From positions 1-22,479 of IMG/VR virus record IMGVR_UViG_3300043418_000287: a DNA stretch of 22,479 nucleotides. The stretch is one strand, 5' to 3'. Shown here piece after piece: positions 8,048 to 14,232 of the stretch. This DNA is from a virus. The notes beneath the pieces were generated by a model. It was not told where the DNA came from. It did no database searches and saw only the letters and a program-made list of their open reading frames with translations. The position numbers and the translations under genes are program-made. Numbering within the stretch: the stretch's first letter is position 1; each line of letters starts with the position of its first letter.

Positions 8048-8063
8048 AGTGTTGCAACACTTT
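8046..8063. repeat. 18-bp perfect palindrome at the end of the HTH gene
   Basis: AAAGTGTTGCAACACTTT reads identically on both strands and overlaps the TAA stop; TTTTCCTTTC-like pyrimidines follow from 8061. It could act as a terminator hairpin or as an operator. TGCAACA recurs at 8077-8083 and its complement TGTTGCA at 10547-10553, upstream of the small terminase gene. Confidence 0.6.
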
Positions 8064-8068
8064 TCCTT

Positions 8069-8097
8069 TCGACAGATGCAACAAATCCGTGCTATCT
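8069..8097 (+). promoter_or_regulatory. Candidate sigma-70 promoter of the methyltransferase/late region
   Basis: TCGACA (8069-8074) differs from the -35 consensus at one base; a 17-base spacer leads to CTATCT (8092-8097), resembling the GCTA-type -10 boxes of alphaproteobacteria. It lies just past the palindrome that ends the upstream operon. Not proven; the -10 match is weak. Confidence 0.35.
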
Positions 8098-8103
8098 GAA
8101 AGG
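8085..8103 (+). repeat. 17/19-base near-repeat flanking the methyltransferase-moron block
   Basis: ATCCGTGCTATCTGAAAGG here matches ATCCGTGATCTGAAAGG at 10571-10587 except for a two-base gap. The second copy lies 29 bases upstream of the small terminase start. The first overlaps the candidate -10 box. Confidence 0.5.
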
Positions 8104-8109
8104 CATGAT

Positions 8110-8141
8110 GGGGAGAGTGCGTCGCAGAGACGTCTCTCCCC
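8110..8141 (+). other. Hairpin in the methyltransferase leader
   Basis: GGGGAGAG (8110-8117) pairs with CTCTCCCC (8134-8141). Its loop overlaps a 12-base palindrome AGAGACGTCTCT (8126-8137), which would compete. GTTTTCGTT follows, so it could be a weak intrinsic terminator or attenuator. Confidence 0.45.
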
Positions 8142-8187
8142 GTTTTCGTTCCGGATATGGGTGGTTTGCAGCGATGCAACCGGTGAT

Positions 8188-8206
8188 CGGTTTTCCAAGA
8201 AAACCG
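8188..8206 (+). other. 8-bp hairpin in the methyltransferase leader
   Basis: CGGTTTTC (8188-8195), loop CAA, GAAAACCG (8199-8206). Perfect pairing. Seen directly; role unknown. Confidence 0.45.
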
Positions 8207-8321
8207 TCTCCGCTCAAAATGTTACCCCTCGCAACCCATTGAAATTGAACGGGTCCCTTCTGTTCGTGGCCGTATTCGGGGGGGCGAGGCGCGAGGCTTT
8301 CCCAGTGACACCCCTGAAAAT

Positions 8322-8466
8322 ACCCGTTTCGTTTCGGTTCCCGGACCTGCGGTTCGCTTTCAGGCGAACCCCAAGAAAACAAGGGCCTGACGGCCTGACA
8401 AGCCACGCCTGAACCGAAACGGGGGTCAGACCCCATTTCGCTTTGGCCCCCAGACCCGTTTCGTTT
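8322..8466. promoter_or_regulatory. Four-copy CCCGTTTCG motif cluster with mutually exclusive hairpins
   Basis: CCCGTTTCG occurs at 8323-8331 and 8455-8463 (plus) and 8415-8423 (minus), with CCCATTTCG at 8432-8440. The flanking ACCCGTTTCGTTT is a 13-base exact direct repeat (8322-8334, 8454-8466). GAACCGAAACG (8411-8421) can pair with CGTTTCGGTTC (8330-8340), while CGAAACGGGG (8415-8424) can pair with CCCCATTTCG (8431-8440, one mismatch) or with the 8455 copy. GGTTCGC/GCGAACC (8351-8370) makes a further hairpin, and GGCCTGAC is tandemly duplicated at 8384-8399. The cluster ends 24 bases before the methyltransferase start: operator array or attenuation leader. Confidence 0.55.
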
Positions 8467-8490
8467 TCGGGTATCCCCAAGGACATTCCC

Positions 8491-9741
8491 ATGGACGTCG
8501 TCGACCTTCCGCTCGAGCAGATCATCCCCTATGCGCGCAACCCGCGCCGCAACGCGCAGGCCATCGCCACGGTCGCAGCCTCGATCCAGGAATTCGGCTG
8601 GCGTCAGCCCATCGTCGTGGACGAAGCGATGGTCGTGCTGGCCGGTCACACGCGGCTGGAGGCAGCGCGCAAGCTTGGCTTCAAGACCGCACCGGTGCAT
8701 GTCGCCAAGGGGCTGACCGCGAACCAAGCGCGGGCCTTCCGCATCATGGACAACCGCTCCAGCGAGAACGCCGAGTGGGACAAGGACCTGCTGAACCTTG
8801 AGCTTGCAGACCTGCTGGAGGCGGATTTTGACCTTGGGCTGACAGGCTTTACCGACGAGGAACTAACCGCGCTGATGTCGAGCCTGGACGAAGGTACGGG
8901 CCCGCAGGATGGCGAAGACGATATTCCGGAAACCCCGGTGGACCCCATCAGCCGCCCGGGCGATCTTTGGATCCTTGGCAATCATCGGTTGCTTTGCGGC
9001 GACAGCACGGTGGCAACGGATGTCGAGCGCCTTTTCGGCACGGTAAAGCCACTGTTGATGGTGACAGATCCGCCCTACGGCGTAGAATACGACCCGAGCT
9101 GGCGCAACCAGGCGGGGGCGGCAAAGACCAAGCGCACCGGCAAGGTGCTGAACGATGATCGGGCGGATTGGCGCGAGGCCTGGGCCCTGTTCCCCGGCGA
9201 TGTCGCCTATGTCTGGCACGGCGCCTTACATGCAGCGACGGTCGCCGAAAGCCTGGAGGTTGCAGGCTTCACCATCCGCTCCCAGATCATCTGGGCCAAG
9301 GACCGGCTGGTTCTGAGCAGAGGTGATTATCATTGGCAGCATGAACCGGCTTGGTATGCCGTGCGAAAATCCGGCAAGGGTCACTGGGCGGGGGATCGCA
9401 AGCAGACCACGCTCTGGCAGATTGCCAACAAGGATCAGGACGAAAAAACTGTGCACGGGACGCAGAAACCTGTCGAATGCATGCGGCGCCCGATCCTGAA
9501 CAACTCAGGCCCCGGGCAGGCGGTCTATGAACCCTTCATGGGGTCAGGCACCACGCTGATCGCGGCCGAGACGACCGGGCGTGTTTGCTACGGGATCGAG
9601 TTGAACCCGGCCTACATCGATGTCGCCGTCCAGCGCTGGCAAAAGTTCACCGGCAAGGAGGCGGTGCTTGAGGGCAGCGGCGAGACTTTCGACACCCTTA
9701 GAATAATGCGCGTGAGCCCTGTCATTCAAAAACGGACATGA
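8491..9741 (+). CDS. ParB-domain DNA methyltransferase (beta-class, DPPY)
   Basis: 416 residues. The ATG at 8491 has AAGGA at 8479-8483; an upstream TTG at 8443 is rejected. Residues 1-110 are a ParB/Srx-like domain (LAGHTRLEAARKLG at 50-63; DNRSSENAEWD at 87-97). Residues ~155-392 are an amino-methyltransferase with motif IV DPPY at 193-196 preceding the AdoMet motif FMGSGT at 349-354, the order of beta-class N6-adenine or N4-cytosine enzymes. It would methylate phage or host DNA, perhaps against restriction or to mark packaging substrates. No restriction gene is adjacent. The last ~15 residues (after GETFD) look foreign and overlap the 3' end of the convergent accessory gene by 20 bases. 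Confidence 0.9.
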   Translation: MDVVDLPLEQIIPYARNPRRNAQAIATVAASIQEFGWRQPIVVDEAMVVLAGHTRLEAARKLGFKTAPVHVAKGLTANQARAFRIMDNRSSENAEWDKDLLNLELADLLEADFDLGLTGFTDEELTALMSSLDEGTGPQDGEDDIPETPVDPISRPGDLWILGNHRLLCGDSTVATDVERLFGTVKPLLMVTDPPYGVEYDPSWRNQAGAAKTKRTGKVLNDDRADWREAWALFPGDVAYVWHGALHAATVAESLEVAGFTIRSQIIWAKDRLVLSRGDYHWQHEPAWYAVRKSGKGHWAGDRKQTTLWQIANKDQDEKTVHGTQKPVECMRRPILNNSGPGQAVYEPFMGSGTTLIAAETTGRVCYGIELNPAYIDVAVQRWQKFTGKEAVLEGSGETFDTLRIMRVSPVIQKRT

Positions 9742-10414
9742 CTTGGTTAGTCGTTTTTTTGCGCTTAGCGACGGCGGGGACCGTGGCATCCTCGGACGGC
9801 CAGCCAACGGGGATGATCATCACGGCTTTCTCATGGGCCGGTCGGCCACAGAGTTCGGGTAGGAACTTCATGGGGTTCGGGGTGTGCTCGAGGCAGACGA
9901 GGCCTGCGTGGTGAATGGCTGCGATCAGCATGCCTGTCGCGATACCGACGCTTTCGGGGACATAGTAATTCTTATAGCGCTCGTTGTCTTCGGTAAGGCC
10001 GTAGCGTTGAGCGAACACGACAATCAGCCAAGGGGCTGTTGTGAGGTGAGGCTTGGAAACTCCGGTGCCGATGGGTTCAAGGGCGGCCAGCCATTCATCT
10101 CCTGCGCCACCGGCATAAAACGCGCGTTCCTCCTCTTCGGCCGCGTCACGAATCTTGGCTTTCATGGCTGGGTTTGAGATTGCCACAAAATGCCAGGGCT
10201 GATGATTGGCCCCCGAGGGTGCGGAGGCGGCCGCTTCAATGCAGGCTGCGATAATCTGTTTTGGGATGGGGCGGTCAGAGTAATCTCGCACGGAGTGGCG
10301 TTTGCGCATGTAATCGCGAAACGCTTCCGCAGCTGCCAAGGCGTCTGTGTCCTCCATTTGGACGCGATGCGGTAGGGCGAGCGGTGAATAGACTACTTCA
10401 CCTTTTTTATACAT
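9722..10414 (-). CDS. Nitroreductase-fold flavoprotein, iodotyrosine deiodinase-like
   Basis: 230 residues. The ATG at 10414 follows GAGGGA on the minus strand; a TTG at 10462 is in frame but unneeded. FMN-site signatures: RHSVRDYSDRPI at 39-50 and SAPSGANHQPWHF at 64-76, plus SVGIATGMLIAAIHHAG at 155-171. E96, Y100 and K121 reproduce the spacing (4 and 21 residues) of the Glu-Tyr-Lys active-site lid of iodotyrosine deiodinase, whose bacterial homologues reductively dehalogenate halotyrosines. This is cargo: minus strand, mixed GC, wedged between the methyltransferase and the small terminase. A general nitroreductase activity remains possible. TTGACG at 10457-10462 (minus) is a possible -35 element with no clear -10. 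Confidence 0.88.
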   Translation of the reverse strand: MYKKGEVVYSPLALPHRVQMEDTDALAAAEAFRDYMRKRHSVRDYSDRPIPKQIIAACIEAAASAPSGANHQPWHFVAISNPAMKAKIRDAAEEEERAFYAGGAGDEWLAALEPIGTGVSKPHLTTAPWLIVVFAQRYGLTEDNERYKNYYVPESVGIATGMLIAAIHHAGLVCLEHTPNPMKFLPELCGRPAHEKAVMIIPVGWPSEDATVPAVAKRKKTTNQVMSVFE

Positions 10415-10615
10415 GCGCGGCTCCCTCTGAGCAGGTTCAAGCACAGGGTAGTTGAGCGTCAAGAAATGAGCCAGCGCAAAGCTGGCCCTTTACGGAGCAT
10501 GCGGAAACGGACCCGCATGGCCGTCTTGCATGATTGCGTGTTCGCCTGTTGCATCAGACAGCTAGGGCGGATCCGTGATCTGAAAGGTTTACCGGAAAGC
10601 CACAGGGACTATCAG
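10415..10615. other. Intergenic region with two hairpins, upstream of both the moron and terminase
   Basis: GCCAGC/GCTGGC (10470-10475, 10481-10486) and CATGCGG/CCGCATG (10498-10504, 10513-10519) are perfect short stems. ATCCGTGATCTGAAAGG (10571-10587) nearly repeats 8085-8103. This divergent stretch must hold the minus-strand moron's promoter and any signal for the terminase transcript, but none is clear. Confidence 0.45.
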
Positions 10616-11230
10616 ATGTCATCTGCCACCCAACCCATCGGCGTGATCGCGCGGCTTCTGGACCTCTCGGAACGGCGCATTCAGCAACTGAGCCGGGAGG
10701 GGGTCATTCCGAAGGCCGAACGTGGGCACTACGACCTGATCGGGTCTGTGCGCGGCTATGCGCGCTATCTGCGCGATCAAGCCCAGAAGGCCCAAGCCGG
10801 TGCACCGGACTATGCCGCCGAACGGGCGCGCTTTATTCGGGCGCGTGCTGATCTTGCGGAGATGGAAGCCGAAGAAAAGCGTCGTTCGCTGATCGCGGCA
10901 GATGAGATCGAGGCGGCCTGGATTGCGGTGCTTGCGCTTCTCAGAACCCGCCTGCTGGCGCTGCCGGACCGGCTGGCACCACAGGTATTTGACCAACCCA
11001 CCGTCGGAGACACCCGGAATCTGATCCGCGCCGCTATTCGCGAGGTGCTCGATGATCTCGCGCAGCCAGACATTGACCTTGAAGCCGACATTGACCTCGC
11101 CGAGCGCGCTCACTCTGAAGGGGTCACCGATCCTGAAACGGACGGTGGCGAAGGCGCTGGCGGTTCTGAAGCCACCGCCGGACCTGACGATCAGCGATTG
11201 GGCGGATCAAAACCGGAGGTTGAGTTCTGA
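10616..11230 (+). CDS. Terminase small subunit (Nu1-like)
   Basis: 204 residues from ATG 10616 with AGGGA about 10 bases upstream; an open frame extends to 10466 but lacks a convincing start. Residues 7-50 form a winged helix-turn-helix (GVIARLLDLSERRIQQLSRE, then GVIP), as in lambda Nu1, which binds cos sites. A helical middle (~65-150) is the expected oligomerisation region, and the tail (~155-204) is acidic and Gly-rich. Its 3' end overlaps the large-subunit frame by up to 179 bases, so the tail's composition may be shaped by dual coding. It partners the large subunit to select and cut concatemeric DNA. Confidence 0.82.
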   Translation: MSSATQPIGVIARLLDLSERRIQQLSREGVIPKAERGHYDLIGSVRGYARYLRDQAQKAQAGAPDYAAERARFIRARADLAEMEAEEKRRSLIAADEIEAAWIAVLALLRTRLLALPDRLAPQVFDQPTVGDTRNLIRAAIREVLDDLAQPDIDLEADIDLAERAHSEGVTDPETDGGEGAGGSEATAGPDDQRLGGSKPEVEF

Positions 11231-13043
11231 GGCCAGCGCTGAACCGGGGCAATGGCGCACGAGCCGCGCGGAATACCAGCGGGGGATCATGGACGCGATC
11301 TCGGATCCGGCGGCGGAAACCGTCGTGATCATGTCGAGCAGCCAAATCGGGAAATCGGAGTCGATCCTTAATATGGTCGGCTACCACATCGACCACGATC
11401 CGGCCCCGATCATGGTGGTGATGCCAACCGAGCGGGACGCCGAAACCTGGTCGAAGGACCGCTTCTCGCCGATGGCGCGCGACACGCCCTGCCTGCAGGG
11501 CAAGATCGCCGATCCGCGGTCGCGGGACGGCAACAACAAGATCCTGCACAAGCGGTTTCCGGGCGGACATTTGACCATTGTGGGCGCCAATGCGCCGTCG
11601 GGGCTGGCGAGCCGGCCGATCCGGCTCTTGCTCTGCGACGAGGTGGATCGTTATCCGTTCAGCGCAGGGGCCGAGGGTGACCCGGTCAATCTCGCGAAAA
11701 AGCGGACAGTGACGTTTTGGAACCGCAAGATCGTGCTGGTTTCGACGCCGACGAACAAGGGCGCAAGCCGGATCGAGACGGCATTCGAGGAAAGCGACCA
11801 GCGCCGGTTCTGGGTGCCTTGTCCAACATGTGGGGTGGAACAGCTTTTGACGTGGTCGCAGGTCCGCTGGGACAAGGCCGACGATGGCAGCCACCGACCC
11901 GAAACGGCCCGCTACCATTGCGCAGACTGCGACGCACCTTGGAAGGATGAGACCCGCTGGGCGACGATCCGCAAGGGCCGCTGGATCGCGGATGCGCCGT
12001 TCAACGGCACCGCAGGCTTCCATCTGAACGAGATCTATTCGCCTTGGGTGCGACTGGAGGCGATGGCCAAGGCGTTCCTGTCGGCGCGCGCCGGTGGGGA
12101 CGAGACGATGAAGACCTTCATCAACACCTCGCTGGGCGAGACCTGGATGGAAAGCGGCGAGGCCCCGGATTGGCAGCGGCTGCAAGGTTTGAAGGAAGAT
12201 TGGCGCGCGGGCACGGTGCCGGCGGGTGGGCTCTTCCTGACCGCAGGGGCCGATGTGCAAAAGGACCGGATCGAGGTTGATGTCTGGGCCTGGGGCAACG
12301 GCCTGCAGAGCTGGCTCATCGATCACATCGTGATTGACGGCGGCCCGGGCAATCCAGCCTGCTGGCAGCGGCTCTCTGACCTGCTGGGTCGGACTTGGGC
12401 TCACGCCAGCGGCACGCCAATGACCATTGCGCGGCTGGCCATCGACACAGGCTATGAGACGGCGGCGGTCTACGCCTGGGCGCGGCAGGTTGGTTTTGGG
12501 CAGGTGGCGCCGATCAAGGGACTTGAGGGGTTCAATCGCGCAAGCCCGGTCACCGGCCCGACCTTTGTCGATGCGACCATCGGCGGCAAGCGTCTGCGTC
12601 GCGGTGCGCGGCTTTGGACAGTTGCCACCTCGACCTTCAAGGCCGAGACCTATCGCTTCCTGCGGCTTGACCCGCCGGAGGTCAGCAACCCGGTGGATGG
12701 AGAGCGGTTTCCTCCCGGCTTTCTTCATCTGCCGGGCTGGGTCGATGCCGAGTGGTTAAAGCAGCTGACGGCCGAGCAACTGGTGACGGTCAAGAACAAG
12801 CGCGGCTTTGCCAAGCTTGAATGGCAAAAACTGCGGGAACGCAACGAGGCGCTGGACTGCCGTGTCTACGCCCGTGCAGCGGCCTGGATCCTCGGGGCGG
12901 ACCGCTGGTCTGAGGCCCGATGGGAAGAATTGGCGGCACAGTTTGCGGTCGCTGATGCCAGGGGCGGCGCTGCAGCCCAAGCGCCGCAACCGACCCGCAA
13001 GGCACAGGTCCGGCGCGTCGCGCGATCAACATATATGGGGTAA
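11052..13043 (+). CDS. Terminase large subunit (lambda gpA family)
   Basis: Up to 663 residues. Walker A-like SSSQIGKS at 95-102, Walker B LLLCDEVDR at 192-200 and STPT at 231-234 form the packaging ATPase. Cysteines 257, 260, 290 and 293 (CPTCG, CADC) make the zinc site typical of GpA. The C-terminal nuclease has D401 (AGADVQKDRIEVD) and D465 (LAIDTGYE). The start is uncertain: ATG 11052 has GAGGT five bases upstream but overlaps the small subunit by 179 bases; GTG 11145 would begin just before the conserved region with a poorer site. The protein cuts DNA at cos and pumps it into the prohead. Confidence 0.92.
   Translation: MISRSQTLTLKPTLTSPSALTLKGSPILKRTVAKALAVLKPPPDLTISDWADQNRRLSSEASAEPGQWRTSRAEYQRGIMDAISDPAAETVVIMSSSQIGKSESILNMVGYHIDHDPAPIMVVMPTERDAETWSKDRFSPMARDTPCLQGKIADPRSRDGNNKILHKRFPGGHLTIVGANAPSGLASRPIRLLLCDEVDRYPFSAGAEGDPVNLAKKRTVTFWNRKIVLVSTPTNKGASRIETAFEESDQRRFWVPCPTCGVEQLLTWSQVRWDKADDGSHRPETARYHCADCDAPWKDETRWATIRKGRWIADAPFNGTAGFHLNEIYSPWVRLEAMAKAFLSARAGGDETMKTFINTSLGETWMESGEAPDWQRLQGLKEDWRAGTVPAGGLFLTAGADVQKDRIEVDVWAWGNGLQSWLIDHIVIDGGPGNPACWQRLSDLLGRTWAHASGTPMTIARLAIDTGYETAAVYAWARQVGFGQVAPIKGLEGFNRASPVTGPTFVDATIGGKRLRRGARLWTVATSTFKAETYRFLRLDPPEVSNPVDGERFPPGFLHLPGWVDAEWLKQLTAEQLVTVKNKRGFAKLEWQKLRERNEALDCRVYARAAAWILGADRWSEARWEELAAQFAVADARGGAAAQAPQPTRKAQVRRVARSTYMG
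13026..13037 (+). repeat. Direct repeat flanking the SEC-C cassette (with 14003-14014)
   Basis: TCAACATATATG at the 3' end of the large terminase gene and TCAACATACATG at 14003-14014, the gpW start region, agree at 11 of 12 positions and bracket the minus-strand gene. Joining the copies at the ATG would fuse terminase to gpW in frame, so simple precise excision does not recreate a sensible ancestor. Confidence 0.45.
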
Positions 13044-13053
13044 GCTGGCAGCT

Positions 13054-13947
13054 TTAGTGCAGGCAGCATTTCTTGAACTTCTTGCCGCTGCCGCAGGGAC
13101 ATGGGTCATTGCGCCCCGCAGGTGGGGCTTCATGCATGAAGGTCTCCGCCCAAGGCATGGCACGGGTCGTGCTGAGTGCCCCTTTCTTCTTCTGTTTGGC
13201 GAGATAGGCGGAAGAATAACCATGCCATTTTGATAATTCTGCGATCGCATCTGTGATCAGGCCGAGCTGGTAGCGCGGGTTTAGCGGCTGCCCATCAGCT
13301 TCTGCGCTGGCGTTCAAATCCCGGAGTATATCCTCGAGAGCGCAGTAATCCTTTGGGATCAAATCAGCTTCAAATGTTGCTCGAATTTCTGGCGCCATAT
13401 CGACAAGGGCCAAGTCAACAAGTCCGTCTAGCCAGCCAACAAGCACGTCTTCGTTGTCATCGGGGCAAAGCTGACGGAAGTTGCGGAAATACTCCTCAAT
13501 TGTGCTGCGTTGTGAGGGGTGTATCTGTGCAATCAATATGAGTGCATCAAACATTGAGCTCCGCGCAAAGACATCGGCATCACCGTCTTGGATGAACGCA
13601 AATAGGGGTTGTAGATCACCATCAAATGTTGCGGCGATGACCCGAAAGCTTGTCTCTGCCACGGCATCGCCCAACAGCTGATCCAGCGTGTCGGGTGGCT
13701 GCCGCATCAATTGTAGCAAGGGGCGGTAGGCGCGCGTCTCGCGAAATTCGCCGAGCAGGTGGAAAACCGGTATCAGCGCGGTGATATCCCCTTCCACCAT
13801 CTCTGACAGGTCTTGCGCGCCAAGCCGCTCCACAAGCTGAAGGAAAATCGGAATGATCGCCACGCGGTCTTCGCGGGCGGCATCCATGGCGGCCTTTGGG
13901 AAAACGTCATGACGCTCAAGTTCCCGCATGATCTCGTCTGGGGTCAT
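13054..13947 (-). CDS. DUF1186/HEAT-like protein with C-terminal SEC-C motif
   Basis: 297 residues from ATG 13947; the frame is open to 14025, but that extension overlaps the gpW gene. Residues ~25-245 are repetitive amphipathic helices (IIPIFLQLVERLG, ITALIPVFHLLGEF, ALILIAQIHP), as in DUF1186. Residues 279-297 (RNDPCPCGSGKKFKKCC) are a SEC-C zinc motif with C283, C285, C294 and C295, known from SecA and many uncharacterised proteins. It lies antisense in the head operon, 10 bases past the terminase stop, convergent with it. One 60-base block counts to 45% G+C, below the phage genes. Function unknown; SEC-C suggests protein or ribosome contact, and prophage location suggests a lysogen-expressed accessory role. 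Confidence 0.85.
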   Translation of the reverse strand: MTPDEIMRELERHDVFPKAAMDAAREDRVAIIPIFLQLVERLGAQDLSEMVEGDITALIPVFHLLGEFRETRAYRPLLQLMRQPPDTLDQLLGDAVAETSFRVIAATFDGDLQPLFAFIQDGDADVFARSSMFDALILIAQIHPSQRSTIEEYFRNFRQLCPDDNEDVLVGWLDGLVDLALVDMAPEIRATFEADLIPKDYCALEDILRDLNASAEADGQPLNPRYQLGLITDAIAELSKWHGYSSAYLAKQKKKGALSTTRAMPWAETFMHEAPPAGRNDPCPCGSGKKFKKCCLH

Positions 13948-14011
13948 GGTATCGCTCCGCAAATCAGTCTTTGTCTTTGAAAGACCGATTTTTCTCCGAA
14001 GGTCAACATAC

Positions 14012-14227
14012 ATGCCGACACTCACGGAGCTTCAAACCCGGCGAAGCGCACTGGCAGCGCAGCGGTCCTCGGGCGTCGCCCGGGTCAGCTACGATGGAAA
14101 AACCGTCGACTATCGCAGCATCGCCGAAATCGACCGCGCCATAGAAGCGCTGGATCGAGAAATCGCCAGCGCCGAAGGCCGCCGCATGGTTCGGCAGGTC
14201 CGCGTAATAACAGCCAAAGGCCTCTGA
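14012..14227 (+). CDS. gpW-like head-tail joining protein
   Basis: 71 residues, nearly the length of lambda gpW. ATG 14012 has GAAGG at about 13998-14002; the in-frame start at 13928 is antisense to the SEC-C gene and rejected. The pattern is helix, beta-hairpin, helix: TELQTRRSALAAQRSS, RVSYDGKTVDYRS, then IAEIDRAIEALDREIAS with a basic tail (RRMVRQVRV). gpW seals the portal vertex after packaging and receives the connector. It sits five bases before the portal gene, exactly where lambda W lies. Confidence 0.85.
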   Translation: MPTLTELQTRRSALAAQRSSGVARVSYDGKTVDYRSIAEIDRAIEALDREIASAEGRRMVRQVRVITAKGL

Positions 14228-14232
14228 TCTCC

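Larger units (their letters stand above)
8048..8490. other. 443-base non-coding leader before the methyltransferase
   Basis: Apart from the promoter, palindrome, hairpins and repeat cluster listed separately, no gene is supported here. Two open frames cross it (7918-8412 plus, 8092-8727 minus), but they lack ribosome-binding sites and protein-like composition. The density of inverted repeats suggests regulation of the methyltransferase/late operon, or a dispersed intergenic repeat of the host. Confidence 0.55.

Noticed and set aside
8092-8727. 211-codon minus-strand frame over the methyltransferase leader and N terminus
   Set aside because: Much of it is antisense to the ParB domain, the rest crosses hairpins and repeats, and no start signal is present.
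10415-10462. TTG start at 10462 extending the nitroreductase-fold protein by 16 residues
   Set aside because: The ATG at 10414 has a good GAGGGA site, and the extension adds nothing typical of the family.
9706-10512. Short direct repeats ATGCGCG (9706, 10413) and AAACGGAC (9730, 10505) around the deiodinase-like gene
   Set aside because: One copy in each pair falls inside the gene or its ribosome-binding region, so they cannot be clean cassette ends; likely chance.
13973-13985. GTCTTTGAAAGAC followed by ATTTTT as an intrinsic terminator
   Set aside because: The symmetric stem leaves no room for a proper loop, and a terminator right before gpW would block the head operon on the plus strand.
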